The translations under genes and the position numbers were made by a program. From positions 372,001-436,000 of the forward strand of contig NW_026944393.1 of the NCBI RefSeq assembly GCF_033439725.1: a stretch of 64,000 nucleotides of DNA, read 5' to 3'. The stretch is from Neurospora tetraspora (lineage: Eukaryota; Ascomycota; Sordariomycetes; Sordariales; Sordariaceae). This document shows, piece after piece, positions 36,160 to 46,053 of this stretch. The notes under the pieces were generated by a model. It saw only the letters and a list, made by a program, of their open reading frames with translations, was not told the DNA's origin and ran no database searches. Position 1 is the first letter of the stretch. Each line of letters opens with the position of its first letter.

Positions 36160-37434
36160 TTAAGGCGCGGGCAGATCCACAACGGGGCTCGGGAGGAGAA
36201 ACGAAAATGGACTGGCTGAAGGCGGGCCGTTTGGGGTCGAGTTGCGTGTCTCGTTGTTCTGATCGTGATGCTGCTCCGGGACGGGAGGAAGGCGTTGAGG
36301 GCTGGGTGTTCTGTAGCGAACTCTCGGAGGGACGTTCTCTTTGTTCTCGTCCTCGCTATCCTCGTTGTCGCAATTTTCGGCGCTGCTCATGTCGTCCTCG
36401 CTATCGTCCATCCTAATGATCTCAGCCTCAGTGTCATCATCGACGGTGTCGTGCGTCAAGTCCTCGACCCCCGTCTCCTCCTCACCCCCGGAAACTGCCT
36501 CCTGGTATCTAGGGGTCTCGAATCGACCCCCAAGGCTATCCGACAAGCCTCCGTCGACATCATCCAACAGGCGAGAGGATGCCGGCTTCCTGCACCTGGG
36601 GTTGTTGGCGTGAGTCGGGGTACGAATCGGCACGGGCGAAGGATCGTTGCTCGGAATTGGGTCTTGTTCCTCGTGACTCTGGTTGCGGTGCTGGTTGGGG
36701 GTTGTGGGGAGAGGCGGGAGGGATGGCGTCTTGAACCGGTCTCTCGGGGTGACATCGTTGTTGTCGGTCGTCTTGGGGCTATCGCTCAGTCCATCGTGCT
36801 TTGGACTGTGGTTGGGGTTTTCCGCTTCGTCCCCGGTGATTGGCTCCTCGTATCGCGTGGTCTCGAATCGACCAGCAAGAGCGTCGTTGAGACCTCCGTC
36901 GGTATCGTCCAAGATACGGGCGCTTGAAGACTTCTTCTTCGGTCGTGGGGTGGGAAGTCGAGGCGATGGTGCTTTGGACCGGCGCCTCCTAGCAATGTCA
37001 TCGGCGTCGACCGTCGTAGCGTCGCGCTCGATGTCGGTGTTCTGAGGTCCCACCTCGTCTTCCACGGTTTCCTCCTCAAGAAAATCCCAGCGGCCTACAA
37101 GGCTTTCGCGGAGTCCGCCGTCAGTGTCGTCGAGAAGACGAGCAGACGCTGGTTTTCTGGTCTTCGGGGTGTCGACCTTGATCTGGTAACGGGCAGTTTG
37201 GATGCTGCCGGCATGTCCGTCATCGCTTCGCTTAAGTCTCTTCGTCGGTTGGTCATCTTCTTCATCTTCGAGCTCTCTCTTAGACTTCTTGCCGTTGTCA
37301 GTTCGCTCGATGGACGTGAAGTAGTCCGTAATACGCGTGTTGCCGCCGTTCTTGGGCCGAGGAGTCACGGGCAGTTTTTGGTCGGGCATCTTGATGATCG
37401 GCTTGATGTTGAGATTTGGGGTACGCGGTGGCAT
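36160..37434 (-). CDS. ITDYF-motif protein with three RLLDDVDGGL repeats
   Basis: A single exon of 424 aa from the first ATG at 37434. A second in-frame ATG at 37389 has a better context and matches the start position of the paralogue, so the protein may be 409 aa. NTRITDYFTS near residue 35 fits the PIP-box pattern Q-x-x-I-x-x-(Y/F)-F except for Asn in place of Gln. KKSKRELEDEEDDQPTKRLK follows. Three repeats then come: SARLLDDTDGGLRESLVGRW, SARILDDTDGGLNDALAGRF and SSRLLDDVDGGLSDSLGGRF, with ETTRYEE or ETPRYQE after the last two. The C-terminus has RYRTPSPQRLPPVPEQHH and FLLPSPVVDLPAP. It is the tandem partner of 34100-34978. I do not recognise a described family. Confidence 0.7.
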   Translation of the reverse strand: MPPRTPNLNIKPIIKMPDQKLPVTPRPKNGGNTRITDYFTSIERTDNGKKSKRELEDEEDDQPTKRLKRSDDGHAGSIQTARYQIKVDTPKTRKPASARLLDDTDGGLRESLVGRWDFLEEETVEDEVGPQNTDIERDATTVDADDIARRRRSKAPSPRLPTPRPKKKSSSARILDDTDGGLNDALAGRFETTRYEEPITGDEAENPNHSPKHDGLSDSPKTTDNNDVTPRDRFKTPSLPPLPTTPNQHRNQSHEEQDPIPSNDPSPVPIRTPTHANNPRCRKPASSRLLDDVDGGLSDSLGGRFETPRYQEAVSGGEEETGVEDLTHDTVDDDTEAEIIRMDDSEDDMSSAENCDNEDSEDENKENVPPRVRYRTPSPQRLPPVPEQHHDQNNETRNSTPNGPPSASPFSFLLPSPVVDLPAP

Positions 37435-38140
37435 GTGGTTCGTTGGAAGGCGTGGACAGGAAATGACCTCCTCAATGGTGAATTGAAAAGGGGAGAGAGA
37501 TTTTGGGGGGAGAGGAGAAGCACGGTCTTAAAGGAAGAGTGGGCTGACCAAGGTCAAAACCTTAGCTGGCCCTCCCAAGATCCCAAAATGGCCCTGTGAA
37601 TGGTGTCAAGTCCAGGTTTAGACGGCCATGCTGAGACAGCCTTGCAGCCAGCACCTGCCCCACAGGCGAGAGGACAGAACCTTAACGCTCGACAAAAATC
37701 TGGGTCAGCCTCGTGAGCGCTTTGCGATGCTTTAGGTGAGTGTCCAGCGTCATTGTCATTGTGTCGGATTTCCGACTTCCTTGTGGGATATTACTGATAT
37801 ATAAAAGTACAGAAAATTCATGCCAATGATGGACATTAATTCGGTCATCTCTACGATCTCTTTTGGAGTATGCTACGCTACCTCGACATACAATGTATGC
37901 CTCCTCATGCAGATGGCTTCTAACCAGATGCTTCAACGGAATCCTCAAGCTCCTTTCCTGCGCTTCCGGTTGTCTTCATTTTTCCCTGACTTCTTGACCC
38001 GGCTTCTCTCCTCCTAATGGAACACATCCCTTTCTCATGATGTCTTTGTATATCTGTTGAGTGTCGACAGTGATCCTAAGGCCTAGGCGAGGCGGGCTAA
38101 TGGTCGTCCAGGCCGTCTTCAGCCTCGGGCGACAGCCATC
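37435..38140. other. Intergenic stretch between divergent genes
   Basis: I see no gene. It must contain promoters for both the minus-strand gene at 37434 and the plus-strand DADWH gene at 38141. Confidence 0.45.
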
Positions 38141-38692
38141 ATGCTGAGGAGAAGGTTGGGAAGGGAAACCAACCCAGATGACCTAATCTTCAATCCCCAA
38201 GCGTACAACTTTAAGTCAGACCCGAATATTGTCTGGCTTCAAGACCCGTTGGAGTGCTTCAGGCAAGATGAAGCTCGACAATTCGAACAAGTGCAACAGA
38301 TCATCAGGGAGCGCTTGCGCGGGCTGGGCCCTGGAGTTGACTATGCGGTCGTGCGTGCAGGGCCCCACGACACGCAAAACGAGCACGACGAGTTAGGCAC
38401 CGTCGTCCGTTGGACCAACAACCGAACCGGTCGTACTTATAACGTTACTAGTGATGCGGACCTTCACATCACTCTCTATGCCGGAATGAAGAACGGAAAG
38501 CGCGGGGACGAATTGTATTTTCAAGGGCACATATACCTTGAGAAGAAGCAGCGCCCTGACTCAGACGACTCCGGCGACTTCGACTATGTCTACCTGGCGG
38601 ACCCTTCAACCAGGCTGTATCCCAAGCCCGGCGAACCGCCGGCGTCGGAGGAGTGGCACTACACCACCAACACCTTCCGGAAAACTAGTTAA
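38141..38692 (+). CDS. DADWH-family protein, the only intact member in the window
   Basis: A single exon of 183 aa from ATG to TAA with no interruption. In order it shows SDPNIVWLQDPLECF (about 26-40), a helical EQVQQIIRERLRGLGPGVDY (49-68), AVVRAGPHDTQNEHDELGTV (69-88), TGRTYNVTSDADLHITLYAG (96-115), DELYFQGHIYLEKKQ (123-137) and DFDYVYLADPSTRLYP plus ASEEWHYTT near the end. Four His residues (76, 82, 109, 130) recur in most copies at 1359-2811, 53552-55211 and 60583-61210, although copy B has Arg at the last position. The HxTh strand and the conserved His/Glu/Asp set could form an enzyme active site or metal site, but I know of no matching family and claim no function. It has no signal peptide and no membrane segment. 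Confidence 0.7.
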   Translation: MLRRRLGRETNPDDLIFNPQAYNFKSDPNIVWLQDPLECFRQDEARQFEQVQQIIRERLRGLGPGVDYAVVRAGPHDTQNEHDELGTVVRWTNNRTGRTYNVTSDADLHITLYAGMKNGKRGDELYFQGHIYLEKKQRPDSDDSGDFDYVYLADPSTRLYPKPGEPPASEEWHYTTNTFRKTS

Positions 38693-39599
38693 ACTAGCAT
38701 CAGAGTCTACGGCATTCCTTCTCATTGGCTTCGGCATCTAGGTCAAGGAACTTGGACGCACACAACAGCAGCACTCAGCACAGCATTCGGCAAGTCGTCT
38801 TCCGTTTTCAACATCAACAACATCAAGCATTGCTTTTACCCCTGGTCCTTCCCTTACCTTCTCCCCTTTCTCTCTTTTCTCATTCGGCATGGCATGGCAT
38901 GACATGGCAGAACAGTTTCTGCTGTGGTCCCGAGCTAGTTAATCCTTCTATCAAGGCATAGGGGAGATACTAGATGGGTCATGGAGGAAGTGGCATGTTA
39001 CCCAAGTCATCCAAGGGGAACATAAGGCGGAGCAAGTTGTTTGGAATTTGGTTTGGTTCATCAGGCGCAGCATTCTTCGGCGTTCGGCACTCGGACAAGG
39101 ACATGTCAACAGCGGCCATGGCTCAGCATCCAGGAGGCATGGTATTGGCAAGGAAACGGCATAGCATTGGGAGTTCATGGTCCATTTCGCAGCATTGTAG
39201 GAGTAGGGCATTTCAGGAGTTATGGATCGGCACGACAGGAAAAGGAGCGGATTATTCTTTCTTTTTCTTTGAGTTCGTATCCAGATAGCCTTAACCAATT
39301 GAGAGGCATAGTATCATTCATGATCACTGTGAGCGCGTGACTTCGTGATATCGTGTGACTTTAGAACTTCGCAATCGTAAACATGACTGACTCCCTGCAT
39401 TCAACCGCCATTCCTCTACACTCCACCACCGTCGGTAAATGTCAATGAAAAACACCTTGAAAAGCAGATTCGGCCATCTCAGAAAGTCAGGTTCCTTGTC
39501 GTAGCAAACAAAGGTTAGTAATTATCAAGAAATAGTCGAGTGTCCAACGAGTATCTCCCTCGGTGAAAGACATGTCGTCTGTCGTCTGGCGTTAACAAA
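38693..39599. other. Gene-free stretch downstream of the DADWH gene
   Basis: I see no supportable gene. The frames at 38951-39340 lie on opposite strands of the same bases with no domain. GGCATGGCATGGCATGACATGGC at about 38887 is a short tandem repeat. Confidence 0.4.
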
Positions 39600-39655
39600 T
39601 TAGCCCACTTCGCTTGTAAGCATGTGCATGCGCTTACTGTGTACCGCTTTTTTTC

Positions 39656-39806
39656 ACTCGATGTGGTTTTACTCAACCTGCGCTAAGATCTGGACTAGCA
39701 AAGCCTGACAAGGGCTTCGACCAATCTTCTAGTGAGTTGATGCGGGTCGCAGGGTTTCTTGGGAACGATCCAGTATTAGGATTGGTTGAGTAAAACCACA
39801 TCGAGT
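39656..39806. repeat. Perfect 23-bp inverted repeat
   Basis: The arms 39656-39678 and 39784-39806 are perfect reverse complements (core GATGTGGTTTTACTCAACC) around a 105-bp loop, inside the transposon mosaic. Confidence 0.85.
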
Positions 39807-39934
39807 CGCAAAGGTTAGCTGGGTAGACTCGAAATGATCCCTGGGTAGACTAAACCCACTTTTCTAGGTGTGCAGCCAATATCTGGCTCCCAACGCCAAG
39901 TGCATTCGCGCGCGCCCTCTTTCGTGCTGCCATT

Positions 39935-40048
39935 GATTTGAAGCTATCGCCATCTCCGTCGCTGTCGCTGTCGCTATCGTTGTCGATGTCGATGTCAATG
40001 TCGATGTTATTGTCATTGTCAATAATATCGTCATCATTATTGTTATCT
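39935..40048 (+). repeat. Trinucleotide/hexanucleotide microsatellite
   Basis: Degenerate repeats of TGTCGA, TGTCGC and TGTCAT units, which on the minus strand read as an (ACN)n Thr-rich frame. It lies inside the mosaic. Confidence 0.75.
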
Positions 40049-40690
40049 CCATCGCCTTAGCATCACCCCAAGTGCCAGGCGAACTTCCAGCACCCTCCCC
40101 GGCACTTACACGGTGGGCAGCACTAACAGCGAAGGCTTCACGTACAATACCCGAATCAAGGCGGCGTTTTAGACAGCAGTATAGCAGGCGACAACACCAG
40201 TATCAACAGATTCAATAGTAAACAATTAACTAAATTAACGACACTGACTAACTCCAAACAATGAGGATTTGGTAATGCGCCTTGCAAGTTTTTGCGCGGC
40301 TGACGCAAATATGGCTACGCGCCCAAAAAAGTAGGTTGAGTCTACCCAGGGAGCATTTTGAATCTACCCAGCTAGCGTTTGCGACATCGAGTGAGTAAAA
40401 GCGGTAGCTGTGCGTGATGATCCACTTCTCCAGTTTTAACCCACCTTTGGTGCTCCGCGGTGCAGCGCTACAGGTATCAAGCAGTGTATTCCACATCGTA
40501 TTCCACATGGCAATTCCTCACAACCACCCACACACCGAAACACATGGAAGATAAGTCCCAGCAATGAAACACTACGTACCTCTATGTATAGTCGGGAATT
40601 AACCCACTTCGCTTATAACCCTGGGCTGTGCGGTGGTGATCCACTGGTGCCTTTTAACCCATCTGCTTGCCAGCGAAGCGTCTTGGCATC

Positions 40691-41319
40691 CAAATTTCCC
40701 AGTGCGTTCGTGCAGTGCCTCATGTGCTCTTGCGCATTGCATTCGTGTAGCGCGTCCTTCCAGCGTAATTCTTCAACAACTATTCCTATGAGTACCTTAC
40801 ATAAAGAATGACGACGAAGAGAATTCCGGTAATGGTGATACCTTGTCTTGAATTTGCGTAAGAACAGGGCGGACTCGAAGGGTTAAAAGCAGAAGGCCCA
40901 GGGCAGTGAGCGCTGGCATCCCACTGAAGGGCGTTAAGTCGGGTCGTGGCACGGGCCTCCTGGACTCCAACATTCTTCTCTGCACTCTGCAGTCGTCCAA
41001 CAACACGGCCCTCTCGCAACTCTAGAATCCTCATTCATAGCAGACCCTTCGAAAGAGAATTCATAATGAGAAGTGAATTAAACTATTTGCAACTTCCATA
41101 GTAATCAACTTCACCATTGACGGGGTTGGTTTCTTTTCGTAGGCAAAGGGAAGTGCATCGGCGATCCACCCCGCCAGCCCTCACTGCCCTCCACCCGCCA
41201 AGCCAAGAAAACGCATGCAACTCCATCGCGATTTCCCGATCTCGATCCCTCATGCACCTTGATAAATGCCTCAACCGACACCCATCCTCAACAACAGCTG
41301 GAAACATTCAGCATTCAAA
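40691..41319. other. Gene-free stretch upstream of the tRNA
   Basis: I see no supportable gene here. Confidence 0.4.
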
Positions 41320-41393
41320 TCCCTCGTGGCGCAATTGGCTAGCGCGTCAGACTGTTAATCTGGAGGCTGTAAGTTCGATCCTTACCGAGGGAG
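41320..41393 (+). tRNA. tRNA-Asn (anticodon GTT)
   Basis: A complete 74-nt cloverleaf. The acceptor strands TCCCTCG (41320-41326) and CGAGGGA (41386-41392) pair fully, with discriminator G. The D-arm has the A-box TGGCGCAATTGG. The anticodon stem TCAGA/TCTGG closes the loop CTGTTAA, giving anticodon GTT. The T-arm holds the B-box-like AAGTTCGATCC. There is no intron, and CCA is not encoded, as expected for a eukaryote. Confidence 0.93.
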
Positions 41394-41405
41394 TTTGAGT
41401 TTCTC

Positions 41406-41421
41406 TTTTTGACTTTTTTCC
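41406..41421 (+). terminator. RNA polymerase III terminator of tRNA-Asn
   Basis: Two T-runs (T5 and T6) begin 13 nt after the tRNA 3' end on the coding strand, as expected for Pol III termination. Confidence 0.7.
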
Positions 41422-41887
41422 TTGTTTGCGCAAGTTTGGAGAGATTAGCTGTTGTTACTTTTTGCTTCTTCCTTTTTGCGCCCGTGATACTTTGGAGACC
41501 GATCTTTCAAATGCGCATAAACCTGGGAAAGAGGGGGAGAAATGTAGTAATCTATATATTCTTGCTGTAACTTGTCCTAAGGATGAAGAAGCTGAGGAAA
41601 CATGACGATTTTCTAACACAATGAACAACTCTTGCAACATTGAACATGAGAAAAAGATCAATCCAAGAAACAGCTTGACGAGCACCCGAAACTCCCACAC
41701 TCCCTGATATCCAGAACTAATCCGTGACAAGGAGACCCATTGGCTGCATATCGTTACCAACATGGCCGGACCCGCTATAACCTGTCCTCAACGACCCATA
41801 TACCCCGTTACCACCATGTCCCGTTCCTGACCTTGAGCATCATATCATCATTACTACATCCAATCGCGGTCGCGTCCCCTCGTATCA

Positions 41888-44410
41888 TCATTGCCAGTCC
41901 CTCCCCCTCTCCCTCTCACGATCCCGGTCCCTCCCACTCTCCCTAACGCTTCCATCCCGCTCCCTCAAGCCCTCTCGCATGCTAACCACATCCCAACCCT
42001 CATCCCTTTCCTCTCGCTCCCTATCCCTATCCCGATGACTCTCTCTATCCCGCTCCCTCTCTCGCTCTCTGATACTCCCCTCTCTGTCCCTTCCGCTATC
42101 CCGTACACTCCCATCCCGCTCTCTCAATCCACTCTCCCGATCTCTCTCTGCCCGAGTTGATATCCTTCCCAGACTCAGGTCCCTCGCAGAAAACCGGCTT
42201 CGACTCCTCGCTGTTCCTAGACCGACTTGCGTTGCACTCCCAGGGATCCCCTCGTCGATCCCGTACTCTACTCCTCCGTTCATGGCGCTGCCGACAATGG
42301 TATCATGATCCGCGGTACTCGCAGCCTGACTGTGATGAGAAGACCGGTTCCGTCCGCGGCTCTGGTTTCGACTTGAGCTTCGTCTCCCCTGCAAGTTTGG
42401 CAGCGTGATATACCGCTCTGGCAAGTCCACGGGTAGTAATTGCTTGAAGATCGGTTGACTGGCACTTCTGAGACCCACTGCTGTCATGGCGGCATCACGC
42501 TGAAGTTTCGATTCGACGATTTGGTGGAGTTTCCGAGTTGTGAGCCACTTGCCCGAGTACCCTCCATGTCCGCTTGGTCCACCGCCGTGACTTGATACCA
42601 ACATCCCACTAGTTTCCAACCCAGCGTCGTCCGGGCCTGGCCATTCGTCGAGAACGTCACACATAGCGCTGGTCATGTCGTCACTGGTACTGGACTCGAA
42701 ACCGCAGGCTGCGAAGAGGTGCTTGGTGTAGATCTTGCCGCTAGGTCCTTCGGTGTGGTAGGTGTCGGTGGCGTCAGAGTGTTCCATGTCGAGATTGGCG
42801 CCGCCAGCAGCGCAACAGTCGAGAATGAGCAAGAGATCGGAGTTAATACCGAGGATGGTGGATCGGATGTCGGACCATTTCACTTTGGAGATTGGGCGGT
42901 AGCGCTCACTGAAGGTGTTAGCGGTGATCACGGTCGATGGACGAGGGACGACGTACTACTTCTTCATCAACTCATGATAAGGCGTCGTAGGCTTTCCAAG
43001 ATGCGTACACGCATCCTGGTTCAAAATCGCAGCATAAAGTTCTGCCGCAGCTGTTTGCGCCCACTGCGCATCTGTCGGATGTTCGTGGCTGCTGAAGACC
43101 AACTCGCTTCTCTCATCCAAGCTTCCATGTCCATGGTAGTACACAATCAAAAGCGTCTCGTCATTCGCCCATTTGCTAAACTGCGCCAATTTGGTCAACA
43201 TAGCTTTTAGTGGATCTCGCATGGGAATCAACCAGTCGTCTACTGTATACCCATAAGATTCGAAGGTATCCCGGAGTCGTCGCGTCTCTTCTTCAAGGGA
43301 CACAAACTCGCTGCCGGGGCCGAACATGTACGGATGTGAGTCGCTATCGCTGACCTTCAGGTCGTGGAAGGCCCAAGTCAGGATGAGGACGCGGACCTCT
43401 GCGTACTGGGCGTTCTCCGGGGCAGGATGTCGATACCTGTTCCTGTTAGGTGTTGTTCGTGGGGTTGCTCGTCATGGCTGACAACAGAAGAGAAACACAA
43501 GTTGAACGAACGTCACTTACGAAGGCGCAACACTAGGAGCCCTGGAAGAGGTACCCGGCTTCCTTAAACTCAACCCTCCTTGTCTCCCTTCATACTCAAA
43601 CGCCCCTGTACCACTTGTACTCCTTGCTAGCGCACTAGGCTTTCTCGGGCTCACCAATCCCGGTCCAACATGGCCATCATCCACGCCGATATTTAGCCTC
43701 GCCCGCAAGTTCGGCTCCGAAGGCGTAGAAAACAGCGAGTCCCGATCATCGTTGAGCTGGTGAAACGAAGCACGATCAAACAGATCCCTCCTAAGCTCTC
43801 TGTCCATTCTTTTAGGCCGAACTGGCTCAGGTGACCTAGATGGTGGTCTTGAACCGGCACTTGGCCAACCAGCTAGCCTAGGACTTGATAAACTCGCTCG
43901 ATCGTTCTTGTAGTACTGAAGCGACGGACGGTGGTGGGATCCGGAAGGATAATGCTCTCGCTCTCGAGTCTTTGTCTTCAGCGTATGCCTGGCTTTCAGC
44001 CTGCGCCTTTCCTCGTCCGAGTCCTGTGCTGGTGTTTCATCATCGGATGGTGGCGGGGAGAAAGACCTGGGCACTGAAAGCGATCGCGTGCGCGCATGCC
44101 TGGGAACATGCTCGAGACTGTCCTGCCGACGACGAGAAGAAGGGTAATGCGATGAAATAGTTGAAGCTGACTCGACAAGACGTGGTTTCGGACGTTCGCG
44201 GTCTCGATCCCTTTCTCGGTCGCGGTCGCGGTCCCTCTCGAGCCTGCCGACGTGGCTTCGGGTTTCGTGGCTTCGGGTTTCGTGGCTTCGGGTTTCCCTT
44301 GGCGAACCGAGCGGGGCAGTGGCAGGGCCCGATGGGAAGTCACGATCGCTGTGGTAGGTGTTGAACCGAAGGGAATCGTCGATACGACGAGGACGCTCAG
44401 ATCTCCTCAT
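41888..44410 (-). CDS. Caspase-like (peptidase C14 family) protein with charged disordered ends
   Basis: Three exons, 44410-43521, 43436-42960 and 42908-41888, give 795 aa. The introns are 84 and 51 nt, with GTAAGT and GTAGTA donors and CTAAC/GCTAAC branch sites. The ATG at 44410 is the first in frame. The caspase-like fold is residues about 310-550: EVRVLILTWAFHDL (beta-1), TLLIVYYHGHGSLD with the catalytic His at about 400, and LLLILDCCAAGGANLD with the catalytic Cys at about 488, so the His/Cys dyad is retained. The N-terminal third is Arg/Ser/Asp-rich with an ETRSH repeat. The C-terminal part is an Arg/Glu/Asp/Ser repeat tract (SIRERERERDRESHRDRD and similar). Substrate class cannot be told. 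A regulated protease role in cell death is inferred from the family only. Confidence 0.85.
44251..44296 (-). repeat. 15-bp tandem repeat inside the caspase-like gene
   Basis: Three units coding for ETRSH in exon 1, nearly identical in DNA, so probably recent and length-variable. Confidence 0.8.
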
Positions 44411-46053
44411 GGCGAAGGACAAAGTATTGGATGTCGTCGGACAGAAGCCCGACGAGCTTGACAAGCTTGGAGTACCCCGGCTAACGGTTGCCGACCGGCG
44501 CGGCGATCGCTAGTGATGGTAGGTGAGGAGTCCGGGGCTGTTGGTCGTTGGCGGTTGGTGTAGCGCACAAGCTCCCTGTATCTGTAGCGTAGCGCGAAAC
44601 CGTCAAGGTGCGCAGCGTGTTGGCGCGACGCGAGATTGTAAGCACAACAACAGCAACAATACTTTAAGCGCTGCAAAAACTCCAAACAATCTTTTGGTAA
44701 CAGTGATGATATGCGGAGAAGTGAATGCAAGAAGACAAAGTTCGACCAGCGTTGCAAACCCTTGACGAAAAACTGGGCATGAAGCCGCAGAGTTGGGAGT
44801 GGACGATGAGTGGCTGCAACGCAGGGCAGATGCCACACAAGCATGCAGCAGCGTCAACCTAAGCGTCAGGCACCCGAGTAGCACCTAGCCAGCAGTCCAG
44901 CCAGCTAACGACCGACCGATGATGGCAGCGATGACTGACAGCAGAACAGGTCGCAGGCCGCCAGCTGCCTTGGTCTGCCTTGTGTATTGCTCTGGCTATG
45001 AGTCGTCGGAGTATAGATCGTCGTCGCACCGGATGTCAACCATCGAAGGCGACTTGCTTGTGGAGCGGATGAATGGTGCAAAGACGAAAAGTCGTAGGTA
45101 GCCTGGAATCTGGAATCTGCCATGTCTGCCCCATCCCCCCATGGCCAACACGGCTGTCCTCAGGCGGCCTGCTTGTGTCTCGCTGTGGTGCCGTAGTGGT
45201 GGGATGGTCTGGAGGGTGCAGACTGGCCCTGACTGGTCTGCCATGGTCTGGGTTCCTGTTTGGCCCATGTTTGGGTCAGTTTGGGTCAGTTTGGGTACCA
45301 AGCGGCGCTCATTGGGTGGAAATTACGGGACGCCGGGGACGCGTTGCATGTCTTGTCTCGCATCTGCAGGTGTGTGGACGTGATGCCGGTTGGTCCCCGG
45401 ATTGTGGTGGTGTGGTGATGGGGCGGATGGTGGTGTTACACACAGTTGGTGGGCGGTCTAGCGTCGTGGGTTTGGTGGTTTGTGGTGGTGCAGTGGCTTG
45501 GACATCGGCCCCTTGCGCCGTCGTTGGCCGCTGTCATGCCCGCTGTGGCTGCCCCTGGCATTCCGTGATGTGACGCTGCGGACGCTAACAAACTAGCCAT
45601 CAATATCGTGACATCGAAGACCTGGTGTTGAAAGTGCTTCCTGGCGATGTAAACAAAGTGGGGTTTGGAAGTAATGGAGGTCGCTCGGAGTGTCGCGGCC
45701 GTTGAGCAGCTTGGAAGAAGATGTTTCGGGGAGAAAATCGTTCTCAGATCGAGAAGCCCAGCAATCTCAGCAGGTAACCATACTCCTCTCCACCAGCATC
45801 GCTCTTTCCATATGTGCCATATCACATCGTCGCATGCAAACTGGTTGGTCATCCATGCAAATGAAATTTTGGAAGGCACAACGGGCTCAAAGGCCTGGAA
45901 CGGAAAAACTTGAAATGACATTTGTCGGGCATCTAATCAGTACTGGTATATCGGATAGCTAAAGAAACAATAGGTAAACGGGCCCAAAATGATAATGAGC
46001 CGGCCGCTTCTACCAACGTCACTTTTGACGGGTCTTTGCGACCCTCTTCAGCA
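44411..46053. other. Intergenic stretch
   Basis: I see no supportable gene. It includes the promoter of the caspase-like gene. A TTTGGGTCAG repeat (two direct units) lies at about 45271-45295, and TGGTGGTG-type G/T-rich sequence at 45400-45490. Confidence 0.45.

Larger units (their letters stand above)
39600..40690. mobile_element. Mosaic of DNA-transposon remnants
   Basis: Several related blocks occur in both orientations. The sequence around TAGCTGGGTAGACTCG...CCCTGGGTAGACTAAACCCAC at 39800-39860 returns inverted at about 40325-40400. TACCGCTTTT...CACTCGATGT at 39641-39664 returns inverted at 40384-40411. AACCCACTTCGCTTATAA at 40600 matches 39602-39620. A block of about 55 bp with GATGATCCACTTCTCC...TTTTAACCCA at 40410-40460 has a diverged direct copy at 40620-40665. 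No transposase frame is visible. This fits nested, nonautonomous terminal-inverted-repeat elements. Confidence 0.6.

Noticed and set aside
38141-38692. DADWH family as a 2H-phosphoesterase (two HxTx motifs)
   Set aside because: The first motif fits (HITL), but the second His is in GHIYL only about 20 residues later. 2H enzymes need two HxT/Sx motifs much further apart.
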